The position numbers and the translations under genes are program-made. A DNA stretch of 64,000 nt from Bacillota bacterium. Lineage in GTDB: Bacteria; Bacillota; Desulfotomaculia; Desulfotomaculales; Desulfallaceae. Positions 56,994-64,000 of the stretch are shown here, one piece after another. Location: assembly GCA_023439185.1 (NCBI GenBank), contig JAEXOR010000028.1:6800-70799 (forward strand). The letters are read 5' to 3'. Positions within the stretch are counted from its first letter, which is position 1; the number at the start of each line of letters is the position of its first letter. Below the pieces are notes generated by a model. That model was not told the origin of the DNA. It did no database searches and saw only the letters and a program-made list of their open reading frames with translations.

Positions 56994-57638
56994 TTATTTC
57001 TTCAGCGCGGCGAGAATGTCCGCCAGCACATTTTTGATTTCCTGGTCGCCGTTAATATTAAACAGCAGCCCTTGCCCGCTGTAATAATCGATTAAAGGCT
57101 GGGTTTGTGCTTCATAAACGTCCAGGCGGTTACCCACGGCCGTTTCGTTGTCGTCGCTGCGCTGGTAAAGCTCCCCGCCGCAGCTGTTGCACTTGCCTTC
57201 CGCCTGCGGTTTGTTGAATATGACATGATAGCTGGCGCCGCAGCCTTTACACACCCTGCGCCCGGTCAAACGGTCCATTAATTTCTCTCTGGGAACCGCG
57301 ATGTTGACTACGCCGTCCAGTTTGATGCCCATTTCGGTTAAGGTGGCGTCCAGGGCTTTGGCCTGATCCAGGGTGCGCGGAAAACCGTCCAGTAAGAAGC
57401 TGTCCGCGCAGTCCGGCTTGGAAAGTCTTTCCTTGACCATGCCGACCACTACTTCGTCCGGCACAAGGGCGCCCTGGTCCATGTATTCTTTGGCTTTTTT
57501 GCCCATTTCGGTGCCCTCTTTGATGGCGGCGCGGAACATGTCGCCGGTGGAAATGTGCGTAAGGTTAAGCTCCTTTACCAGCACTTCGGCCTGGGTCCCT
57601 TTACCGGCCCCAGGCGGTCCCATGATTAAAAGCTTCAA
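56994..57638 (-). CDS. adk: Adenylate kinase
   Basis: Adk interconverts ATP, AMP and ADP. The 214-residue long-form enzyme has KLLIMGPPGAGKGTQAEVLV, the AMP-binding DGFPRTLDQAKAL, and a zinc-type LID with CKGCGASYHVIF and CNSCGG (four Cys). In most Firmicutes adk lies between secY and map in the ribosomal operon; here it stands alone, so it may be a second copy or a relocated gene. Confidence 0.94.
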   Translation of the reverse strand: MKLLIMGPPGAGKGTQAEVLVKELNLTHISTGDMFRAAIKEGTEMGKKAKEYMDQGALVPDEVVVGMVKERLSKPDCADSFLLDGFPRTLDQAKALDATLTEMGIKLDGVVNIAVPREKLMDRLTGRRVCKGCGASYHVIFNKPQAEGKCNSCGGELYQRSDDNETAVGNRLDVYEAQTQPLIDYYSGQGLLFNINGDQEIKNVLADILAALKK

Positions 57639-57741
57639 AAAAATCCCCCTCCTCGTTTAACACTGGATATTAGCTTGTACACATTATAGCAAATATGCGG
57701 GATGTAGGAAATATAAATTTCCAGTGTCGAAAATCGGACAC

Positions 57742-59484
57742 CTATTCGGTATCCAACTGCAAAGCCTTCATCCGGTAGTACAGGGTGCTGCGCGGAATAC
57801 CAAGCATTTTAGCGGTCCTGGCTTTGTTGCCCCCGGTTTGTTCAAGGGCCCGGGCGATGATATCGCGTTCGTTTTGTTTGGTCAGGTCCGCCAGGGTAAA
57901 GAAACTATCCCGTCCTTTACTTTCAAATGTCTGCCTTTTCAGAGCTTTGGGCAGGTGGTCGGCGTTAATGGTATCTCCTTCCGTCAGGATTACCAGCCTT
58001 TCAATCACGTTGCGCAGTTCCCGGACGTTGCCGGGCCAGGAATGCCCGAGCAGCATGGACATTACTTCGGGCGCCGCCCGGCTGATATTCCTTTTATGCT
58101 GCCTGGAAAACTCGTTGATGAACTTGTAAACCAGCTCCGGAATATCCTCCTTGCGCTCCCGCAGGGGAGGTATTTCCAGCGCCACCACGTTCAGCCGGTA
58201 ATAAAGGTCTTCCCGGAACTGGCGTTTGGCGATCATATCTTCCAGGTCACGGTGGGTGGCGGCGATGATCCGCACATCAACCTTGATGGATTCGTTTCCC
58301 CCCACCCGGTAAAACACATTCTGCTGGATTACCCGCAGCAGTTTAACCTGCATTTCAGCGGGCAACTCGCCGATTTCGTCCAAAAAAACGGTTCCTCCGT
58401 CGGCCAGCTCAAATTTGCCCGGTTTACCCCGGCGATCCGCCCCGGTGAAGGCGCCGCCCTGGTAGCCGAACAGCTCGCTTTCAAACAGGGTGGGCGGTAT
58501 GGCGCCGCAGTTGATGATAATAAAAGGTTTGCCGCTGCGTCCGCTTTCTTTGTGCATGGCTTCGGCAAAGAGATCCTTGCCGGTACCGCTTTCGCCCCGG
58601 ATCAGCACCGACGCGTTGGTGGCCGCGACCCGGCGGGCCACGGCCACCGCCTCCGCCAGCCGGCTGCTGTGCCCGATCACTTCTTTGAAGGCGTCGGGCC
58701 GGTTGTTTAAATTCTTAATTTCTTTTTCCAACAGACGCACCTGGGAATTGGCCCGGGAAAGGTCTTCGTTCAGTTGCACCAGTTCGGTGATATCCCGTTC
58801 GGCCGAAATGCTGCCGATCAGGGCGTCGCCGGCAAGGATCGGCCCGGCGTTAATCAGCACGTGGGTCCCCGCGCAGGGTTGATGATAGGAGTTCCTGACC
58901 TCCCGGTTTTCGTGCAGTACCCGGGTGGCCACCAGATCGGTGAAAAAGGATTTGATGGGCCGGCCGACAATCTTTTCAGCCGGAATATCGTAAAGCTCTT
59001 CCGCCCGGCGGTTCCAGCAGACCACGTCTTCATTACGGTCAATAATTGTAATGGCCTCGTTGATTGTATCAACAACGGCGGCCAGCCTGCTGCCGGTCAG
59101 GATCAACTCATTCGCCAGCCACCGGGCCAGGTGGGCGGGATCAATAATGCCGGCGGGTTCACCGGCGCTGTCAATGACCACCAGTACGGGAACGGGTTCC
59201 GGTTTCCAGGTGCGGACAATCTCTTCCAGGGTCGTGTCCAGGGGGATTACCCGCACGTTCCGGCAATAATCAATAGAATCTACGGGCATATCGTTATCAG
59301 CGCACGTGCCCGGGAAATCGCCGGGGCATGCCCCCGTCACCTGTTGTTCTTCAAAAATAACAACGCCGCGGTACTCTCCTTCGCCCAACAACTTCCGGGC
59401 CTGGCTCATTTTCATGCCCGGCGCGGCCTGTGCAACCGGACTCAGCATAATGTCGCCGGCGGTAATCGGACGCAGTTTGTCCAC
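57742..59484 (-). CDS. CBS-PAS sigma-54-dependent activator
   Basis: Domains in order: a CBS pair (about 8-140, VPVLVVIDSAGEPAGIIDPA), a PAS domain (about 145-255, VVDTINEAITIIDRNEDV), the sigma-54 activator AAA+ domain with GESGTGKDLFAEAM (Walker A), GAFTGA loop and GGTVFLDEIGELP (Walker B), and a C-terminal Fis-type helix-turn-helix (NKARTAKMLGIPRSTLYYRM). The GAFTGA loop is intact, so it should contact sigma-54. It is divergent from the proline catabolic gene, which has a sigma-54 promoter, so it probably controls it. The GTG at 59484 lacks an ideal site. Confidence 0.93.
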   Translation of the reverse strand: MDKLRPITAGDIMLSPVAQAAPGMKMSQARKLLGEGEYRGVVIFEEQQVTGACPGDFPGTCADNDMPVDSIDYCRNVRVIPLDTTLEEIVRTWKPEPVPVLVVIDSAGEPAGIIDPAHLARWLANELILTGSRLAAVVDTINEAITIIDRNEDVVCWNRRAEELYDIPAEKIVGRPIKSFFTDLVATRVLHENREVRNSYHQPCAGTHVLINAGPILAGDALIGSISAERDITELVQLNEDLSRANSQVRLLEKEIKNLNNRPDAFKEVIGHSSRLAEAVAVARRVAATNASVLIRGESGTGKDLFAEAMHKESGRSGKPFIIINCGAIPPTLFESELFGYQGGAFTGADRRGKPGKFELADGGTVFLDEIGELPAEMQVKLLRVIQQNVFYRVGGNESIKVDVRIIAATHRDLEDMIAKRQFREDLYYRLNVVALEIPPLRERKEDIPELVYKFINEFSRQHKRNISRAAPEVMSMLLGHSWPGNVRELRNVIERLVILTEGDTINADHLPKALKRQTFESKGRDSFFTLADLTKQNERDIIARALEQTGGNKARTAKMLGIPRSTLYYRMKALQLDTE

Positions 59485-59546
59485 CCCCTTACTTTCTTTC
59501 CTTCGGGTGATTTATTTCGTGACCGGGAGAGTAATGTCCTGTCTTA

Positions 59547-59581
59547 TTCGAAGTTCGAGGTTCGACGTTCGAGATTCGAAT
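59547..59581. promoter_or_regulatory. Five-unit TTCGA heptamer array, candidate enhancer
   Basis: Five seven-base units in a row: TTCGAAG, TTCGAGG, TTCGACG, TTCGAGA, TTCGAAT. The outer units are also complementary, so the array is roughly palindromic. It lies 100-134 bases upstream of the sigma-54 promoter, where enhancer-binding sites are expected. It could instead be a dispersed repeat. Confidence 0.5.
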
Positions 59582-59680
59582 TCCTGGTGTAAGTGGTGAA
59601 AAATTGACACTATGTCTAATATCTGACGTTGTTCCGGGTGTTCAGTTGTGTGAAAACTGTATGTTTTCTGAGTTGTATAC

Positions 59681-59696
59681 CGGCACGGTTTTTGCT
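59681..59696 (+). promoter_or_regulatory. Sigma-54 promoter of the proline catabolic gene
   Basis: CGGCACGGTTTTTGCT matches TGGCACR-N4-TTGCW at all but the first base, with the invariant GG and GC ten bases apart. Transcription should begin near 59708, about 33 bases before the GTG start. Confidence 0.82.
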
Positions 59697-59740
59697 CGCT
59701 AGGAGAACTACCTGACAACATGCAAAGGGGTGGCGTTTAA

Positions 59741-62737
59741 GTGAGTGTTGAATTTGACAAAAAAGTTATGCAGACGGGGCTTAATCTGTACCAAATGATT
59801 GAAGGCGAAGCGCCCTCTGTTTTTAAAAAGGATTTTTGGGCCGGTAAGGTAATGGACTGGTGCATGTGCAACGAGGCGTTTAAACTGCAGATGTTCAGGT
59901 TTGTCGATGTCTTTCCCTACCTTTCCCGTTCTGAATCCGTGGCCAGACACCTGCAGGAATATTTTTGCGCTACCGAAGAAGATTTTCCCGCCAGTTTGCA
60001 GTGGGGTTTGAATAAGCTTTCTCCCTCATCCATTGCCGCCAAGCTGGTGGCCAAAACCATTGCCGCCAATATTTCCGGGATGGCCCGGCAGTTCATCGTG
60101 GGTGTTGACGCCAGGGACTCCCTGTCCGCCCTGAAAAAAATACGCAAGGACGGTGTCGCCTTTACCGCCGATTTGCTGGGAGAGGCGGTTGTTTCCGAGC
60201 GGGAAGCGGGCGAATATTTCGACCGGTACATGGATTTACTGGACATCATGTCCGAAGATCAGCGCAAGTGGAAAGCTCTGGGCGGCGGCAAGGACGATCT
60301 TGACTGGGGGTATGCGCCAAAAGTCAATATATCCATTAAGCCTTCGGCCATGTATTCCCAGATGGATCCCAAAAGTTTTGATTTATCCATTTTCAGGGCC
60401 AAGGAACGCCTGCGCCCAATTTTGCGGAAAGCCGTCAGCACGGGTTCCTTCGTGCTGCTGGACATGGAGCATACCACGCTGAAAAACCTGACCCTGGCCC
60501 TTTATAAGAGCCTGCTGGATGAAGAGGAATTCAAATCTTATCCCCATACCGGCATCGTAATTCAGGCTTACCTGAAAGACAGTGAAAAGGACCTGCTGGA
60601 TTTAATTCAGTGGGCCAAAGAGAGAGGCCGGCGCATTACCGTCCGGCTGGTCAAAGGCGCTTACTGGGACGCCGAGGTGATCCTGGCCAAACAGAAGAAC
60701 TGGGAAATCCCCGTCTTTACCAGGAAATATGAAACCGACGCCAATTTTGAAAAACTGTCCGTCTTGCTGCTGGAAAATCACCAGTATGTCTCCTATGCTT
60801 GCGCTTCACATAATATCCGGTCCATCTCCTATGTTGTTGAGAAGGCCAGGGAACTTAACGTTCCGGAAGAACATCTTGAATTTCAGGTTTTATACGGGAT
60901 GGCGGAACCGGTGCGTACCGCCCTGCGTAAAGCCGGGTTGAAACTACGCTTGTACGCTCCCATCGGTGAAATGATTCCCGGCATGGCTTACCTGGTGCGC
61001 CGTCTGCTGGAAAATACCGCCAACGAGTCGTTCTTGCGGCAAAGCTTTGCCGAGGGCACCTCAAAGGAATACCTGCTGCGCAACCCGCTGGAACTGTTGG
61101 CGGAGCATCCGGAGCCGGAAACTCCCGCGCCGGACGCGCCCGAATACGGAGATAAGGGCTTGTTCCGCAACCTGCCCGTTTATGACTGGACCATTGAAGC
61201 AGCCAGGCGGGAATTTGCCGGGGCGCTGCAGGAAGTACGCGACAAACTGGGCGTCAAAGTACCGCTGTATATTGGCGGCCAGGCGGTAAGCACCGGCCGG
61301 GAAATCGTGTCCACCAACCCCAATAAGCCGTCTGAAGTTATTGGTACGGTTTCCTCCGCCGGCCAGGCCGAGGCGGAAAAGGCCGTCGCCGCCGCCCGCG
61401 GCGTTTTCCCGGCCTGGCGTGATACAGAGCCCCGGAAACGGGCCGAGTACCTGTTCCGGGCTGCCGAAGCAGCTAAAAAACGCCGTGCTTACCTGGCTGC
61501 CTTGCAGGTGCTGGAAGTGGGCAAAAACTGGAGTGAGGCCGACGCCGATGTCGCCGAAGCCATTGATTTTTTGGAATATTACGGGCGGGAGATGATTCGC
61601 TTGGCACCCCGGCGGCGCATGGGCAGGGCGCCCGGTGAGCTGAGCCAGATGTTTTACGAGCCCCGCGGGGCGGGCGTGGTGATTGCTCCCTGGAACTTCC
61701 CCTTCGCCATTTCGGTGGGCATGACGGCCGCCGCCATTGTAACGGGCAACACCGTGGTATATAAGCCGGCCTCCCAGTCCCCCATGGTCGGCGCCGCCAT
61801 GTACGAAGTGTTTGCCGAGGCCGGGCTGCCGGCGGGGGTTTTGAACTTCCTGCCCGGCCCGGGCGGCGAAATCGGCGACTTTTTGGTTGCCCACCCGGAT
61901 ACCGCCTTTGTAGCCTTTACCGGCTCCATGGATGTGGGACTGCGGATCATCAGGCTGGCCGCCGACACGCCGGAAGGAGCCATGGGAGTTAAAAACGTGA
62001 TCGCGGAGATGGGCGGCAAGAACGCGATTATTGTTGACTCCGACGCCGATATTGACGAGGCCGTGGTCCACACCGTTTACTCCGCCTTTGGTTTTCAGGG
62101 GCAAAAATGCTCCGCCTGCTCCAGGGTGATCGTATTGGAAGAAAACTACGAAAAATTTACCGGCCGGTTGGTGGAAGCCGCCCGGAGCATCAATATTTGC
62201 CCGTCCGAGCAGCCGGAATGCTACATGGGCGCGGTTATTGATTCCGGAGCGCGGGAAAAAATCATGTCCTATATCGAACTGGGCAAAAAAGAAGGCCGGG
62301 TTTTACTTTCCCGGGAGATGCCGGAAATGGAAGGCCACTATGTGCCTCTTACTATTGTGGACCAGATCCGGCCCGACAGCCGTTTGGCCCAGGAAGAAAT
62401 CTTCGGTCCCGTGCTGAGCGTGCTCAAGGTCAAAGATATGGACGAGGCGCTGCAGGTGGCCAACGGTACCCGTTTTGCCCTGACCGGCGGCATTTTCTCC
62501 CGCAGTCCCGAGAATATCGACCGGGCCAGGCGGGAATTCCGGGTGGGCAACCTGTATATCAACCGCGGTTGCACCGGGGCCATCGTGGAAAGGCACCCCT
62601 TCGGCGGCTTTAAACTGTCCGGGATTGGCTCCAAAGCGGGCGGCCCTGACTACCTGCTGCAGTTCACGGTGCCCCGCGTGGTGGTGGAAAACACCCTGCG
62701 GCGCGGCTTTGCCCCGGCGGAAGAGGGAGACGAGTGA
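59741..62737 (+). CDS. Bifunctional proline dehydrogenase / P5C dehydrogenase
   Basis: The protein oxidises proline to glutamate by two steps. The N-terminal half (about 1-470) is an FAD proline dehydrogenase barrel (VNISIKPSAMYSQMDP, RRITVRLVKGAYWDAEV, APIGEMIPGMAYLVRRLLEN). The C-terminal half (about 510-980) is an aldehyde dehydrogenase with APWNFPFAISVGM, AEMGGKNAIIVD and the catalytic Cys in GFQGQKCSACSRV. At 998 residues it lacks the DNA-binding ribbon-helix-helix of enterobacterial PutA, so regulation must be external, probably by the divergent activator. GTG start with AGGGG upstream. Confidence 0.96.
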   Translation: MSVEFDKKVMQTGLNLYQMIEGEAPSVFKKDFWAGKVMDWCMCNEAFKLQMFRFVDVFPYLSRSESVARHLQEYFCATEEDFPASLQWGLNKLSPSSIAAKLVAKTIAANISGMARQFIVGVDARDSLSALKKIRKDGVAFTADLLGEAVVSEREAGEYFDRYMDLLDIMSEDQRKWKALGGGKDDLDWGYAPKVNISIKPSAMYSQMDPKSFDLSIFRAKERLRPILRKAVSTGSFVLLDMEHTTLKNLTLALYKSLLDEEEFKSYPHTGIVIQAYLKDSEKDLLDLIQWAKERGRRITVRLVKGAYWDAEVILAKQKNWEIPVFTRKYETDANFEKLSVLLLENHQYVSYACASHNIRSISYVVEKARELNVPEEHLEFQVLYGMAEPVRTALRKAGLKLRLYAPIGEMIPGMAYLVRRLLENTANESFLRQSFAEGTSKEYLLRNPLELLAEHPEPETPAPDAPEYGDKGLFRNLPVYDWTIEAARREFAGALQEVRDKLGVKVPLYIGGQAVSTGREIVSTNPNKPSEVIGTVSSAGQAEAEKAVAAARGVFPAWRDTEPRKRAEYLFRAAEAAKKRRAYLAALQVLEVGKNWSEADADVAEAIDFLEYYGREMIRLAPRRRMGRAPGELSQMFYEPRGAGVVIAPWNFPFAISVGMTAAAIVTGNTVVYKPASQSPMVGAAMYEVFAEAGLPAGVLNFLPGPGGEIGDFLVAHPDTAFVAFTGSMDVGLRIIRLAADTPEGAMGVKNVIAEMGGKNAIIVDSDADIDEAVVHTVYSAFGFQGQKCSACSRVIVLEENYEKFTGRLVEAARSINICPSEQPECYMGAVIDSGAREKIMSYIELGKKEGRVLLSREMPEMEGHYVPLTIVDQIRPDSRLAQEEIFGPVLSVLKVKDMDEALQVANGTRFALTGGIFSRSPENIDRARREFRVGNLYINRGCTGAIVERHPFGGFKLSGIGSKAGGPDYLLQFTVPRVVVENTLRRGFAPAEEGDE

Positions 62738-62798
62738 AGTCAACCGGTCAAGAAGTATGCAGTCATTTCAATTGCTAAAAAAATAAATCACTGAACGT

Positions 62799-63873
62799 TT
62801 AAATGCAGACCGGGCCATGAGTTCCGGTCTGTATATTGTTTTGTACTAAACTCGTGTTCTGCTTTTGATGAGTTAATTCATCCAAAACTTGATTCCAGGC
62901 ATTGATTGCTAAGTCAATCTGTTCCTTATTAATATCCAACATTGGTCTAAAACGTATTGACAGTTGCCCACATGGCAAGAAAATAAAATGTTTTTGAAAA
63001 AGTAAATCCAGTACTTTATTACGGTACTTTTTATTAGGCAAATCCACTGCCACCAATAATCCCAAACCTCTTACATTTGAAATTATATCAGGAAACAAAT
63101 TTTGCAATTTTAGCAACTCGCTTAATAGATATTTTCCTTGTATTTCTGCATTTTGCAGTAAATTTTGCTCCTCAATTATTTCAATATATTTTTCCAACCT
63201 AACAGCGTCTACGATGTTACCACCCCAGGTTGAGTTTATCCTACTTGACTGCTTGAATACGTGATCATTAACCTCGTCCAGTCTGCTGCCGGCTAATATG
63301 CCGCAGATCTGAGATTTTTTACCGAAACATACAATATCCGGTTTGATATCAAAATATTGATGAGCCCATACCTTTCCCGTGACCCCCATGCCGGTTTGGA
63401 CTTCATCCACAATGAATAAGATATCATTTTCCGACGTTAATTTTTGCAGGGCCTGGAAAAACTCTTTTCTAAAATGATTATCTCCACCTTCTCCTTGGAT
63501 TGGTTCAATAATTAAACCTGCAATGTTTGGTTCTTCATTTTTGATAACACCTTGAATCTGTTTGAGTGCTTTCTGTTCAGCAATCTTAATTGCTTCAATA
63601 TTATCTGCTATGGGAAATTTGATTTTAGGATTATCGATCCTTGGCCATTTGAATTTGGGAAATCCATAGATTTTTACTGGGTCAGTATTCGTTAAAGACA
63701 TTGTATAACCAGAGCGCCCATGAAATGCTTCCTTAAAATGAATGATCTTATTGCCAATAATTTTTTCTTTAGGAAAACCTTTTTGCCAGTTTTTTCTAAA
63801 CTTCCAATCAAAAGCGGCTTTTAAAGCATTTTCAACTGCTAGAGCTCCTCCAGAGATAAAAAATATATATTTT
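62799..63873 (-). pseudogene. lat: L-lysine 6-aminotransferase, 5' part interrupted by an IS
   Basis: The frame encodes the C-terminal part of an L-lysine epsilon-aminotransferase: FFISGGALAVENALKAAFDW, FHGRSGYTMSLTNTDP, IIEPIQGEGGDNHFRKEF and FIVDEVQTGMGVTGK. The PLP-lysine segment is CFGKKSQICGI. The frame is open upstream of the Met at 63701 to about 63873, where similarity ends at an IS border (after KYIFFIS). The N-terminal roughly 130 residues are missing from the window. It is AT-rich compared with the neighbours. The last codons are encoded by a terminator hairpin. Confidence 0.82.
62805..62840 (+). terminator. Terminator between the proline gene and lat
   Basis: GCAGACCGG and CCGGTCTGT pair and are followed on the plus strand by ATATTGTTTTG. 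It overlaps the last codons of the convergent lat gene and so may serve both. Confidence 0.7.
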
Positions 63874-63874
63874 A

Positions 63875-64000
63875 AGAGTCTGTTCGAAAAGTTTCATAAA
63901 GAATTTCAGCTAAAAATAGGAAATGCACCGTCGCTTGACGAATTAGGTAGTAATGCCCAACAAAACTACCGAAAACCAAGCGAGGTGCATAATTATGGCG
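63875..64000 (+). mobile_element. Left end of an insertion sequence with transposase start at 63995
   Basis: The lat frame breaks at about 63874, where GAGTCTGTTCGAAAAG begins. A structured leader follows and an ATG at 63995 (GAGGTGC six bases upstream) opens a frame that leaves the window; this is probably the transposase. The family cannot be told from two codons. Nested stems ATGCACC/GGTGCAT, CGCTTG/CAAGCG and GGTAGT/ACTACC occupy 63923-63990 and cover the ribosome-binding site. Confidence 0.6.

Noticed and set aside
57724..58710. 328-codon plus-strand ORF
   Set aside because: It is antisense to the sigma-54 activator, whose motifs are all intact on the other strand.
59547..59581. Short CRISPR-like array
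   Set aside because: The units are seven bases with no spacers; it is a tandem heptamer repeat.
61061..62104. 347-codon minus-strand ORF
   Set aside because: It lies inside the aldehyde dehydrogenase half of the proline gene in antisense and is Gly/His-rich without a recognisable fold.

Overview
The window looks like a chromosomal segment of a spore-forming, flagellated anaerobic Firmicute of the Peptococcaceae/Desulfotomaculum-Pelotomaculum type. The evidence is a complete Gram-positive style flagellar cluster with fliW-csrA-flagellin, a SpoVB-type flippase, a SpoVM-like micro-ORF, a YpmA homologue, a UPF0173 hydrolase, and MeaB. Genus assignment is inference. No rRNA genes and no CRISPR array were seen; there is one tRNA gene (Val, anticodon CAC).

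Layout. (1) 1-9288, minus strand: fliI (cut by the window edge), fliH, fliG, fliF, fliE, flgC, flgB. This basal-body operon is headed by a good sigma-A promoter and a c-di-GMP-I (GEMM) riboswitch with a terminator. Behind a terminator lies a late unit, fliD, fliS, a small chaperone-like gene and flaG, driven by a near-perfect sigma-28 promoter. (2) About 9.4-16.2 kb: an accessory island inside the flagellar locus. It holds an MntA/HepT toxin-antitoxin pair, hicA-hicB with a perfect palindromic operator plus a Uma2 nuclease, an accessory RadC, a tyrosine recombinase, and an IS110 transposase preceded by a long structured non-coding stretch (candidate bridge RNA). (3) 16.2-32.0 kb, minus strand: yjfB-like gene, a broken small gene, a 97-residue gene, fliB, a large flagellin, csrA, fliW, flgL, flgK, flgN, flgM, cheB, cheA, cheW, motA, motB, fapA. 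Sigma-28 promoters precede flagellin and flgM, and a CsrA-type GGA hairpin lies in the flagellin leader. (4) 32-43.9 kb: a DUF1540-like small gene, comB, a cNMP/CBS/DUF294 nucleotidyltransferase, tRNA-Val, an EF-G paralogue, a SpoVB-type flippase, surE, ypmA, folE, a TPR protein, and small membrane/sporulation genes including the spoVM-like ORF. (5) 43.9-57.7 kb: dinG-type exonuclease-helicase, UPF0173 hydrolase, meaB, trxB, the livJ-livH-livM-livG-livF branched-chain amino-acid transporter, a methyltransferase and adk. (6) 57.7-64 kb: a CBS-PAS-sigma-54 activator divergent from a bifunctional proline dehydrogenase/P5C dehydrogenase gene with a sigma-54 promoter and a heptamer array, then an AT-rich L-lysine aminotransferase gene interrupted by an insertion sequence that runs off the window.

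How the parts fit. Motility is layered: c-di-GMP would control early basal-body expression through the riboswitch, FlgM/sigma-28 the late genes, and FliW-CsrA the translation of flagellin. Proline catabolism appears to be a dedicated sigma-54 unit. The least explained material is the island and its non-coding DNA, the small genes beside fliB, and several genes below usual annotation thresholds.
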